From positions 26,375 to 90,374 of the forward strand of contig NZ_JAENYR010000003.1 of the NCBI RefSeq assembly GCF_016841685.1: DNA of 64,000 nucleotides. The letters are read 5' to 3'. Position 1 is the first letter of the stretch, and every line of letters starts with the position of its first letter. Source of the DNA: Thiohalomonas denitrificans (GTDB lineage: Bacteria; Pseudomonadota; Gammaproteobacteria; Thiohalomonadales; Thiohalomonadaceae). The notes beneath the pieces were generated by a model that did no database searches, was not told where the DNA came from, and saw nothing but the letters and a program-made list of their open reading frames with translations. The translations under genes were made by a program, and so were the position numbers. Shown here one piece after another: positions 27,041 to 35,855 of this stretch.

Positions 27041-28104
27041 CGGAATCGCAAAAGTGGTACCGGCTCGCTGCGCTGGCGGCGGGTGGGTATTTACTTTACC
27101 TGCTGTCCCCGGTCCTGACGCCATTCGTGGCAGGGGCGGTATTGGCTTATATTGGTGATCCGGTCGTCGATCGTCTGGAGAGCCGTGGTCTGTCACGTTT
27201 ACTCTCGGTGGTCCTGGTATTCGTAGTGCTGCTGGCCGCTATTTTTGCGCTGATGCTGGTGCTTATTCCACTGCTCGAACGGCAGATCGTGCTCTTTATA
27301 TCGAAGCTGCCCACCTACATCGACTGGGTGCAAAGGGAGGGTCTGCCGGCGCTTGGAGCCCTGCTGGGTATCGACTTGGGCGGGCTCGAATTGGGTGCAC
27401 TGAAAACGGCGGTCAGTGACTACTGGCAACAGGCCGCCAGTTCGGCTCGCGGGGTGGTTAGCGCGCTCTCCCGTTCCGGGGCTACGCTGCTTGGCTGGCT
27501 GGCCAATCTCATCCTCATTCCGGTGGTGACCTTTTACCTGTTACGTGACTGGGACGTGATGGTGGGTCGAATACGGGAGCTGCTGCCGCGCCGTTTCGAG
27601 CCGGATGTCGTCCGCCTGGCCCGCGCCTCCGACGAGGTGCTGGGGGCCTTCTTCCGCGGGCAACTGATCGTGATGCTCGCGCTGGGATTTATCTATTCAC
27701 TGGGGCTTTCGCTGGTGGGGTTGGAGCTGGCCCTGCTGATCGGTGTGCTGGCCGGGCTCGTCAGTTTTGTGCCCTACCTGGGCTTTATCGTCGGCATCAT
27801 GGCGGCCGGCATCGCGGCCATAATGCAGTTTCAGGATGCCGTGCACCTGTTGTACGTGGTGGCCGTATTCGGAGTGGGTCAGGCTATCGAGGGCATGGTA
27901 CTGCAGCCGCTGTTGCTCGGTGAACGCATCGGCCTGCATCCGGTGGCGGTGATCTTCGCGGTCATGGCCGGAGCCCAGCTGTTTGGATTTATCGGCGTGC
28001 TGCTGGCATTGCCGGTGGCCGCCATTGTGATGGTCCTCCTGCGTTATGCCCATGAACATTACATGGACAGCGAGCTGTTCAATCAATCAACGGATCGATC
28101 GTGA
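27037..28104 (+). CDS. perM: AI-2E/PerM-family permease
   Basis: A 355-aa membrane protein of the AI-2E transporter family with about seven to eight helices. Family landmarks are the N-terminal LYLLSPVLTPFVAGAVLAYI and DPVVDRLESRGLSR. The C-terminal half has GLVSFVPYLGFIVGIMAAGI and HPVAVIFAVMAGAQLFGFIG. It overlaps both neighbours by 4 bases (ATGA and GTGA), forming the common pgsA-perM-hda arrangement. The transported substrate is unknown. This is the intact relative of the broken gene at 9337-10458. Confidence 0.9.
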   Translation: MTESQKWYRLAALAAGGYLLYLLSPVLTPFVAGAVLAYIGDPVVDRLESRGLSRLLSVVLVFVVLLAAIFALMLVLIPLLERQIVLFISKLPTYIDWVQREGLPALGALLGIDLGGLELGALKTAVSDYWQQAASSARGVVSALSRSGATLLGWLANLILIPVVTFYLLRDWDVMVGRIRELLPRRFEPDVVRLARASDEVLGAFFRGQLIVMLALGFIYSLGLSLVGLELALLIGVLAGLVSFVPYLGFIVGIMAAGIAAIMQFQDAVHLLYVVAVFGVGQAIEGMVLQPLLLGERIGLHPVAVIFAVMAGAQLFGFIGVLLALPVAAIVMVLLRYAHEHYMDSELFNQSTDRS

Positions 28105-28776
28105 GCGCTCAACTGCCGCTCGGGATCGGATTGCGCGACGGAGCGACCTTCGATAATTTCTTTGCCGGCCCCAATACGGAGGTCGTTGTTCAGCTCGAGA
28201 GGGGGGATGAGCCTTTCCTGTTTCTCTGGGGCAGCAGCAGCAGCGGCCGCAGCCATCTGCTGCAGGCAGCCTGTCAAGGGATGAGTGGCGGGGGTGGCGG
28301 TGCCGTCTATCTGCCACTTTCCGACAACGTAGAACTTGCGCCGGAGATGCTGGAGGGGCTGGAAACCATGGCCCTGGTGGCTGTCGATGACCTTCAGCAG
28401 GTGGCGGGAGATACCGAGTGGGAGCTTGGCCTGTTCCACCTCTATAACCGGGCCCGGGAGAGTGGCTGCCGGATTATCGTGGCGGCCGATGCCCCGCCGG
28501 GGGCCTTAGGTATTTTGCTGCCCGACCTGCGTTCGCGCCTCGGTTGGGGACCGGTCTATCAACTGCTGCCGCTCGCCGACGGCGACAAGCGCACCGCCCT
28601 GCAGTTGCGCGCCCGCCGCAGGGGGATGGCGCTTTCGGACGAGGTGGCCAACTATATTCTGCAACGCAGCCCACGGGACCTGCATTCGCTGTTTTCGATG
28701 CTTGAACACCTGGACCGCGCCTCGCTCGCTGCCCAGCGGCGGCTCACCATCCCTTTCGTCCGCGAACAGCTGGCGG

Positions 28777-28790
<14 letters not shown>
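28101..28790 (+). CDS. hda: DnaA regulatory inactivator Hda
   Basis: AAA+ protein that, with the sliding clamp, promotes hydrolysis of DnaA-bound ATP and so limits re-initiation. The 229-aa protein starts at GTG 28101 and shows a clamp-binding-type N-terminus (QLPLGIGLRD). A DnaA-like fold follows with FLFLWGSSSSGRSHLLQA at the Walker A position and LVAVDDLQQVAG as Walker B. The sensor II region is truncated, as in Hda rather than DnaA. It closes the DUF2066-pgsA-perM-hda operon. Confidence 0.92.
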
Positions 28791-29849
<1,059 letters not shown>

Positions 29850-29909
29850 TTACGTGTCGAGATGGTCGATTGTAGCGTTTCAGCCGGAGTCGGGGTGATA
29901 CTTTTCACC

Positions 29910-29938
29910 TTGACAGTTTTTTCAATTCGGTGTTAGTT
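29910..29938 (+). promoter_or_regulatory. Candidate sigma-70 promoter upstream of the DUF4398 lipoprotein gene
   Basis: TTGACA, 17 bases, then TTAGTT. It lies about 230 bases before the lipoprotein start codon. The -10 region, CGGTGTTAGTTTGG, is almost identical to that of the next gene's promoter at 30514. The 29736-30170 gap holds no other feature I can support. Confidence 0.5.
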
Positions 29939-30170
29939 TGGACTTATCCTAGCAGAAACAAGAGTGTACGGTGATTTTGAGCTCTCGAGCAAGGAGCGTC
30001 CGGCCTCAGCCTGCTGTTCGTTCCCGTTCCCAATCGGGCAGCTATCATCCAGTGCCCGAATACGATATCTTCGCGCGAGATGTTAGGGAAACAGAATGAC
30101 TATGCGTATAAGATACTGCGACCCGAACCTGCGGAATTTGGAAGGCTCTCGGAACGGCACCCGTTTGTGG

Positions 30171-30461
30171 ATGGAAACGACAATCCGATTGATGCCGCTT
30201 CTGTTTGTGATGGTCCTGGTGGCTTGTGCCAGCATGCCTCCGGCACAGGAAATGAGCGATGCTCGCCAAGCCATCCATGCAGCTCGGGAAGCCCATGCCG
30301 AACGCCATGCCTCCGAATACCTGGACCAGGCGGAAACCTTCCTGGAGCAGGCTGCCCGTGATCTGGAGCATGGCGAATACGAGCGAGCTCGCCGCAATGC
30401 TACCGCTGCCAAGGCGGCTGCTGTCGTTGCGCGAGACCATGCATTGGCCACGGCACAATAG
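30171..30461 (+). CDS. Small lipoprotein with DUF4398-type domain
   Basis: A 96-aa lipoprotein. The start at ATG 30171 gives a compact signal peptide ending in the lipobox LVAC (Cys19). The mature part is an all-alpha segment with the DUF4398 pattern: MSDARQAIHAAREAHAERHA, then YLDQAETFLEQAARDLEHG, and an Arg/Ala-rich end. Members often sit beside OmpA- or LysM-type envelope proteins, as here. An in-frame ATG 75 bases upstream would put a charged leader in front of the signal and is rejected. Confidence 0.75.
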   Translation: METTIRLMPLLFVMVLVACASMPPAQEMSDARQAIHAAREAHAERHASEYLDQAETFLEQAARDLEHGEYERARRNATAAKAAAVVARDHALATAQ

Positions 30462-30513
30462 CCGTTGTCCCTAACCTCTGATTCTTGTTAGGGAATTTGA
30501 GAACTGGGTCGCA

Positions 30514-30542
30514 TTGACGTGGGCAGTAGCCGGTGCTAGTTT
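30514..30542 (+). promoter_or_regulatory. Candidate sigma-70 promoter upstream of the LysM lipoprotein gene
   Basis: TTGACG, 17 bases, TAGTTT, with the sequence CGGTGCTAGTTTGG around the -10. This duplicates the layout at 29910-29938 and suggests that both lipoprotein genes respond to the same signal. Confidence 0.5.
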
Positions 30543-30615
30543 GGCCTCGAAGCAAACGGTCCAAAAATTAGAATTTTTTTTCGACAAAAATCAATCGTCC
30601 CGGAGCACAAGAACG

Positions 30616-31248
30616 ATGAAAATCTTGACGGTAATGAAGCACTCGGCGCTATTGGCGCTCATCCTTGGATTTATGGTGGGCTGCGCCACCGCACCACAGC
30701 AGGAAGAGCCTGAGGCGCCTACAGTCGCCGAAGCACAGGCTGCGATCGATGCGGCCCACGCTGCGGTTGAAGAAGCCCAAGCCGCGGGCGCAGTCTGGCG
30801 GGATAGCGCCGATATGGTTAAGGAAGCCGAAGCGGCTCTCGCAGATGGTGACACCACTAATGCCGTGGAGTTGGCCAATCGTGCTCGCCGTCAGGCCGAA
30901 AATGCCCTCGCGCAGAAGCAGCTCGAAGATGAACGCCTGGCCCAGCAGCAGGCAGAGCAGGAGCGGCAGCAGGCCGCCGATGAATATACGGTTGAACGTG
31001 GTGATAGCCTGTGGAGCATCTCCGGCAAGAGCAGCGTTTACAACAACCCCTACAAATGGCCGCTGATCTATAAAGCTAACCGTGACAAGATCAATGATGC
31101 GGACCTGATTCATCCGGGACAGAACTTCACGATCCGGAATGACTGGTCCGATGGTGACATCGATGCCGCTGTCAACCATGCCCGCACCCGCGGTGCCTGG
31201 TCGGTGGGAGTTGTTGAAGAGTCTGACAGAGCCTACCTGGCACGTTAA
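30616..31248 (+). CDS. LysM-domain lipoprotein with DUF4398-like coiled region
   Basis: A 210-aa lipoprotein. ATG 30616 (or 30634) gives a signal peptide ending MVGC. The next ~110 residues form an Ala/Glu/Gln-rich helical region similar in pattern to the preceding lipoprotein (TVAEAQAAIDAAHAAVEEA). A LysM domain follows from about residue 125: EYTVERGDSLWSISGKS, WPLIYKANRDKI and LIHPGQNFTI. It probably binds peptidoglycan from the outer-membrane side. Its own promoter lies upstream and a strong terminator downstream. Confidence 0.85.
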   Translation: MKILTVMKHSALLALILGFMVGCATAPQQEEPEAPTVAEAQAAIDAAHAAVEEAQAAGAVWRDSADMVKEAEAALADGDTTNAVELANRARRQAENALAQKQLEDERLAQQQAEQERQQAADEYTVERGDSLWSISGKSSVYNNPYKWPLIYKANRDKINDADLIHPGQNFTIRNDWSDGDIDAAVNHARTRGAWSVGVVEESDRAYLAR

Positions 31249-31273
31249 GACCTCGGCACTTCCTGGGAAAAAA

Positions 31274-31297
31274 GCCCCGCTTCGGCGGGGCTTTTTT
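31274..31297 (+). terminator. Intrinsic terminator after the LysM lipoprotein gene
   Basis: GCCCCGC-TTCG-GCGGGGC followed by six T residues and preceded by an A-run. It is a textbook bidirectional terminator, 26 bases after the stop. Confidence 0.95.
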
Positions 31298-31425
31298 CGT
31301 TTCCGGCTTAGCCGCACAGAAACTGCGAGATTGGCTGTAAACGTAGAGTATTTCGCTTAAAAAGTCCGTTGCGCATCGGTGCGAGTGCTGGCAATGTATC
31401 CCTACATCCGTCGGAGGCGAGTTCC

Positions 31426-31899
31426 TTGCGCAAGCTTTTTTTCCTGCTTTTTGCCGTTTCTTCCAGTCTGACCGCACTGGCTGACGTCCAACTTACGTTC
31501 GAGGATGTCAGTAGCGGTCAGGCCCACAATCTGTCTGATTACCGGGGTAAATGGGTAGTGGTGAACTACTGGGCCACCTGGTGTCCGCCGTGTCTCGAAG
31601 AATTACCCGAACTGGTCCACTTTCACGACGAACACAAGGATGTTGATGCCGTCGTGGTCGGCATCAACATGGAAGATTTGGAGGTGGATCGTCTGGGGCG
31701 CTTCCTCGAAGAGAATCTGATTACCTACCCGGTTGGCGTTCGTAGTTCCGATGCCCAGATGCTCGGTCCGATTCCCGGCTTGCCGACGACCTATCTGGTT
31801 TCCCCGAACGGGACAGTGGTTGCACGGGAAGTCGGGGCTATTACCAGCGAAGGACTCGAGGAATTTATTGACGGCTTCGATCGGCAGGCCCGTCGCTAA
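31426..31899 (+). CDS. TlpA/ResA-like periplasmic thiol-disulfide protein
   Basis: A 157-aa exported thioredoxin-fold protein. I choose TTG 31426, which has GGAGG 8 bases upstream and is followed at once by a signal peptide (RKLFFLLFAVSSSLTALA). The active site WATWCPPCLEELPEL carries CPPC. The cis-Pro lies in GLPTTYLVSPNGTVV. Such proteins reduce periplasmic disulfides, for example in cytochrome c maturation. It heads a set of genes on the same strand running to 34869. Confidence 0.85.
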   Translation: MRKLFFLLFAVSSSLTALADVQLTFEDVSSGQAHNLSDYRGKWVVVNYWATWCPPCLEELPELVHFHDEHKDVDAVVVGINMEDLEVDRLGRFLEENLITYPVGVRSSDAQMLGPIPGLPTTYLVSPNGTVVAREVGAITSEGLEEFIDGFDRQARR

Positions 31900-31987
31900 A
31901 CGGCATTTTTCGGAGTGCACTCGCGACAGGAAAAAGTGCTGTTTATCCCGAGAACCCTATAATAATTAAACGAGGATGGAGGTCAGT

Positions 31988-32509
31988 ATGCGTCGCCTAA
32001 TGCCCGTATTCGTATTGCTGTTTGGATTGGTCGGACCAACTTACGCGGTGGGTGAGCGTGATCCCTATGAATATTTTTTCAATGAGACCTTCGGGGACTT
32101 TACTGAAGAGTTACAGCTTGCCCGCGATGAGGGCAAACGGGGGATTCTTCTCTTTTTCGAGATGGATGAGTGCCCGTTTTGCCACTGGATGAAAGAGCAC
32201 GTTCTCAATCAGCCGGATGTGCAGGCGTTCTATCGGGAACACTTTCTCAGCTTTCCCGTCGATATCGAAGGTGAAATCGAGGTAACTGCATTCTCGGGCG
32301 AACTCATGACCCAGAAGGATTTCGCCTTCAAGAAGCACCGCGTACGTGCCACTCCGGTCTTTGCATTTTTTGATCTGGACGGAGAGAGAATCCATCGGTT
32401 CACCGGTCGTACGCGTGACGCCGAAGAGTTCATGCTGCTGGGCCGTTATGTTGCAGAGGGCCATTACCGGGAAACCTCCTTCACCCGGTTCAAACGCCAG
32501 CATCGGTAA
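31988..32509 (+). CDS. SoxW-like periplasmic thioredoxin-fold protein
   Basis: A 173-aa exported protein of the SoxW/thioredoxin-like family. GGAGG sits before ATG 31988, followed by a signal peptide ending PTYA. The active site is MDECPFCHWMKEHVLNQPDV (CPFC). A cis-Pro segment RATPVFAFFDLDGERIHRFTG follows. In sulfur oxidisers, SoxW-type proteins keep the Sox or related periplasmic thiols reduced, but no sox gene is present here. It ends 5 bases before the TolC-like gene. Confidence 0.8.
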   Translation: MRRLMPVFVLLFGLVGPTYAVGERDPYEYFFNETFGDFTEELQLARDEGKRGILLFFEMDECPFCHWMKEHVLNQPDVQAFYREHFLSFPVDIEGEIEVTAFSGELMTQKDFAFKKHRVRATPVFAFFDLDGERIHRFTGRTRDAEEFMLLGRYVAEGHYRETSFTRFKRQHR

Positions 32510-32514
32510 GGGTT

Positions 32515-33822
32515 ATGAAGAAGAGAGTTCCGGACCGTTGCGTCGCAGCGGTGGCCCTGTTGTTGATGGTCGGGGCCTCGACGGCTGATACTGGTTCGCT
32601 TCCCCGGCCACTCACGCTCGAACATGCCCTGTCTCTGGCAGAGAGCGTTCCGACGGATGTGGCGCAGGCCCGCGCCGACTTGGCCTATAGTCAGGCGGAA
32701 GAGAGATTGGCGCAATCGCGCACCGGCGTGAACGTTGGGTTGGAGGGACGCCTGCGCTGGATCGAACCATCCGCAGTTGCCGCCGACCAGTCCAATGACG
32801 ATCACCGAGGCAGTCTGTTCGTCCGCAAAAACCTCTACGATTTTGGTCGTAGTGCCGCCGAGGAAGCGGCGGCCAAGGGTACTAGCAAGGCCAGCCGGCT
32901 GAAATATGCCGATATCGTACGGCAGCGGCGCATCGCCATCATGGAAGCCTATTTCGATGTTCTGCTGGCAGACCTGGAGTTTGCGCGGGACAACGAGGAG
33001 ATGGCCGTCGTCTATGTCAACTTCGACCGATTGCAGGACCGCCACGAACTGGGCCAGGTTTCCGACATCGACCTGTTGGAAATGGAGGCTGAGTACCAGG
33101 CGGTACGCAAGCGGCGTGCTACCAGTCAGGCGCGACAGCGGTCGACGCGTTCCCATCTGGCTATTGCCTTGGGCCGCCCGGGAGAGCTCTCATCCGAACT
33201 CGTTCGTCCCGATCTCCCGCAGTTGGAAGAGGAGTTACCCGAATATGGGGTCTTGTTGAAGAAGACACTGGCGGAGAATGTCGCTATCCGGGCGCTGCGG
33301 GCGGAAGTGAAAGCAGCCGAAAGTCGAGTGGCAGGGGCGCGTGCCGGCCGTCGGCCCTATCTGGACGGCGAGATCGAGGCGTCTACTTATGCCCGGGAAG
33401 CCGGTTCGTATGATGATTGGCGCGCCGGTGTGGTACTGAGCGTGCCTTTGTACAGCGGTGGCGCCGTTGGTGCCCAAATTGCCAGGGCGAAAGCGGATTT
33501 GAACCGGACCCGGGCCTCACTTGCCGCGGTAGAGGATGCGGTTCGGCAGGCATTGCTGGATAATTATCTCGACCTGGAGACACTGCGAGTGGATGCGGAC
33601 CGGATACTGGCGCTGCAGGACTACCGTGACCTCTACCTCGACCGTAGTCGTGCGATTTACGAATTGGAAGTAAAGACCGATCTCGGCGATGCCATGGTGC
33701 GACTTTCGGAGGCTCAACTTGATGCCGCGAAGAACCGCTTTAACCGTGCTTTGGCTTGGGAGCGCTTGAAAGCGCTGGCGGGTGGATTGCCGAACGCGCC
33801 CATATCCGGCGATGGAGGTTAG
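32515..33822 (+). CDS. TolC-family outer membrane efflux protein
   Basis: A 435-aa outer membrane channel of the TolC/OEP family. A signal peptide (residues 1-24) precedes two homologous halves. Helical repeats include LTLEHALSLAESVPTDVAQARADL and the late LYSGGAVGAQIARAKADL. The C-terminal half ends with the usual VRLSEAQLDAAKNRFNRALAWERL. It is followed 7 bases later by a membrane-fusion protein gene. No ABC or RND pump gene is present in this operon. Confidence 0.85.
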   Translation: MKKRVPDRCVAAVALLLMVGASTADTGSLPRPLTLEHALSLAESVPTDVAQARADLAYSQAEERLAQSRTGVNVGLEGRLRWIEPSAVAADQSNDDHRGSLFVRKNLYDFGRSAAEEAAAKGTSKASRLKYADIVRQRRIAIMEAYFDVLLADLEFARDNEEMAVVYVNFDRLQDRHELGQVSDIDLLEMEAEYQAVRKRRATSQARQRSTRSHLAIALGRPGELSSELVRPDLPQLEEELPEYGVLLKKTLAENVAIRALRAEVKAAESRVAGARAGRRPYLDGEIEASTYAREAGSYDDWRAGVVLSVPLYSGGAVGAQIARAKADLNRTRASLAAVEDAVRQALLDNYLDLETLRVDADRILALQDYRDLYLDRSRAIYELEVKTDLGDAMVRLSEAQLDAAKNRFNRALAWERLKALAGGLPNAPISGDGG

Positions 33823-33829
33823 GGGAGAA

Positions 33830-34603
33830 ATGAGCATGAATAGGGTTTCCGTAACGTTCCTGGGTGCCGGCCTGGTAATGGCCGCTGCTCAGGCGGCCGC
33901 TGAGTCGTTCGAAGGCCAGGTGCGTTGGCTTCAGCGTGTGGAACTGAGCACGCTGGTTTCCGGTGTGGTGGAGCAGGTTGCGGTAGCACCGGGGGACCGT
34001 GTGACGAAAGGCGATCTGCTCGTGCAACTGGACCAGGGGGCCTTGCGCGCGGGGGTCCAGCAGGCCGAGGCAGAGCGGGCATTTCAGCTTGCAGCCCTGC
34101 AAGAAGCTAGACGTGAGCTGGAGCGCACCGAGGAACTCTACGACCGTACACTGCTTTCGGATCACGACCTGGAACTGGCCAGGATCAACTCTTCCCGAAC
34201 TACAGCGGCTTACCAGCGGGCACAAGCACAATTGGTCGATGCTCGCGAGCGGCTGCGTTACAGCGCAGTGCGGGCTCCCTTTGATGGTGTGGTGTTGAAC
34301 CGTAATGCCGAGCCGGGACAAACCGTCGTTACCCGGCTTCAGAGCGTTCCGCTGGTGACGATGGCCGGGACCGGAGAGCTGCTAGCCCGGATGGAGGCAC
34401 GTGCGGAGCAGCTGGCCGGCATTGAGACGGCGGAGGAGATCCGAGTGCGGGTGGGGGACCGGCAGTATCGTGGGGAGCTTTACCATATCGGCGTGGAGCC
34501 GGTTGCTGCCGGCAGCGACCGTTACCCCGTGGATGTGGTGTTTTCACCCGACTCGGAGCGACCTCTCAGAGTCGGTCAGCCGGTGGACATGGATTTTCCA
34601 TGA
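33830..34603 (+). CDS. HlyD/RND-type membrane fusion (adaptor) protein
   Basis: A 257-aa periplasmic adaptor. The start ATG 33830 follows AGGGGAG; a signal peptide (residues 1-24) follows. The lipoyl half-motifs are VSGVVEQVAVAPGDRVTKGD and VRAPFDGVVLNRNAEPGQTV, flanking a coiled hairpin with many Arg/Glu/Ala. It is shorter than most RND adaptors and stops after the beta-barrel domain. It must work with the upstream TolC-like protein and a pump encoded elsewhere, or form a pump-less complex. It overlaps acyP by 4 bases. Confidence 0.82.
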   Translation: MSMNRVSVTFLGAGLVMAAAQAAAESFEGQVRWLQRVELSTLVSGVVEQVAVAPGDRVTKGDLLVQLDQGALRAGVQQAEAERAFQLAALQEARRELERTEELYDRTLLSDHDLELARINSSRTTAAYQRAQAQLVDARERLRYSAVRAPFDGVVLNRNAEPGQTVVTRLQSVPLVTMAGTGELLARMEARAEQLAGIETAEEIRVRVGDRQYRGELYHIGVEPVAAGSDRYPVDVVFSPDSERPLRVGQPVDMDFP

Positions 34604-34869
34604 GCCAGTGTCTGCGATGCCGCGTGAGCGGCCGGGTCCAAGGGGTCTGGTATCGGGCTGGCACCCGTCGTCAGGCGCAGGCCTTGGGCGTGACGGGCTA
34701 CGCCCGTAATCTCTCTGACGGCCAGGTGGAAGTACTGGCTTGTGGTGAAACGAGTGACCTTGAGCAATTGAAGGCGTGGCTGTGGGAAGGACCCGATGCC
34801 GCTGATGTGAGGTCCGTGGAATGCCAAGCGGCAGAAGAGACGCCACCCCAGGATTTCTCAACGCGCTAA
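34600..34869 (+). CDS. acyP: Acylphosphatase
   Basis: Small enzyme that hydrolyses acyl phosphates. The 89-aa length is typical. GRVQGVWYRAGTRRQA contains the phosphate-binding Arg and GYARNLSDGQVEVLA contains the catalytic Asn. The ATGA overlap with the adaptor gene places it last in the 31426-34869 group; the functional link to the efflux genes is not obvious. Confidence 0.93.
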   Translation: MSQCLRCRVSGRVQGVWYRAGTRRQAQALGVTGYARNLSDGQVEVLACGETSDLEQLKAWLWEGPDAADVRSVECQAAEETPPQDFSTR

Positions 34870-34892
34870 AGCATCGCCTCCCCGAGTAGGTA

Positions 34893-35068
34893 CGCCTTCA
34901 GGGCCGTCACAGACTCCGGCCAACTCGGCCCCTCCCCGCAGATCGCCCGTCAGCCCGCCACAGGAATCTGGCCAGAGCCCCCGTGGAGAGATACAAGGTC
35001 GGCCTTCGGGTCGTCAAAGCTCCGTTCAGCCCCGCAGGTCGCCCTTCAGGCCGTCACCAAGAGTCCGG
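34893..35068. other. Intergenic region with two imperfect direct repeats
   Basis: Two loosely similar stretches share CAGGGCCGTCACAGACTCCG / CAGGCCGTCACCAAGAGTCCG and CCCCGCAGATCGCCC / CCCCGCAGGTCGCCC. There is no open reading frame of note. It may be a decayed duplication around the convergent ends of acyP and the transglycosylase gene. Confidence 0.4.
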
Positions 35069-35623
35069 TCAGCGATACCAACTCGCCCGAAGCTTGGTAT
35101 AAACCCGCTGCGGGTACCAGACCTTGCCGAGACTCCCGTTATAGCGGGCCAGAGCCGGGGTGAGATCACCGTCCTCGTGATCCAGGTAGTACTTCAGGAT
35201 GGTGCAGCCGAAGCGCAGGTTGGTGGCGATATCGAACAGGTTGTCATCCGGCCTGCCGAGCTCCTTCAGCCAGAAGGGCATGACCTGCATCAGCCCGCGG
35301 GCCCCGGCCTCGGAGATGGCAAAGCGGTCGAAGTTGCTTTCGGTGTCGATGACGGCCAGCACCAGTTCCGGGTCGAGGCCCGCCTGGTGGGCTTCGATGT
35401 AAGTGTGCTTGAGAATGGTGAGCCGCTCCTCCCTGTCGGTTACGCGGTTGGACAGTCGCGTAGCCATATCGGTGACCCAGACCTCTACATCCCACCGATC
35501 GCCGTAATCAAATCCTTCCGCCAGTGCGTCCACCAGCCGATTTCTGAGTCGCGGGTCGACGGTATCCCCCCAACCGGTCCCGGAAAGAAGTAGCAGCAGG
35601 AGTAGGAGGATGAAAGGGCGCAT
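35069..35623 (-). CDS. Lytic transglycosylase (SLT domain)
   Basis: Periplasmic murein lytic transglycosylase of the SLT family. I start at ATG 35623, directly before a Leu-rich signal peptide (FILLLLLLLLSGTGWG), giving 184 aa; longer open frames upstream add 35 unrelated residues. The catalytic Glu94 lies in LAVIDTESNFDRFA, followed by SEAGARGLMQVMPFW and ALARYNGSLGKVWYPQRV, which are the hallmark SLT motifs. A decayed copy of the last third of this gene lies at 49276-49450. Confidence 0.9.
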   Translation of the reverse strand: MRPFILLLLLLLLSGTGWGDTVDPRLRNRLVDALAEGFDYGDRWDVEVWVTDMATRLSNRVTDREERLTILKHTYIEAHQAGLDPELVLAVIDTESNFDRFAISEAGARGLMQVMPFWLKELGRPDDNLFDIATNLRFGCTILKYYLDHEDGDLTPALARYNGSLGKVWYPQRVYTKLRASWYR

Positions 35624-35855
35624 ACCGGTAGCAAGGGGTGGAGCATCAAACCCCATTATACCGGTTAGTTCTCTCTGTGCACGGTGGCTGTTTTCACCGA
35701 AAAAAGCCGCTAAAGAAAGGAGCCACAAGTCGCACGAAAACTCGTAAAGCAGTTGGTTCTGACCAACTCTGATCCTGATTATTCCCTGACCCTGATTATC
35801 CCGCTAAAAGCATTGGCTGAGCGTCGAGTCAGCAACGACTTGGAACTGTGAGCGA

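Noticed and set aside
34600..34861. Minus-strand frames opposite acyP
   Set aside because: acyP motifs are clear on the plus strand and the opposite frames are shadows.
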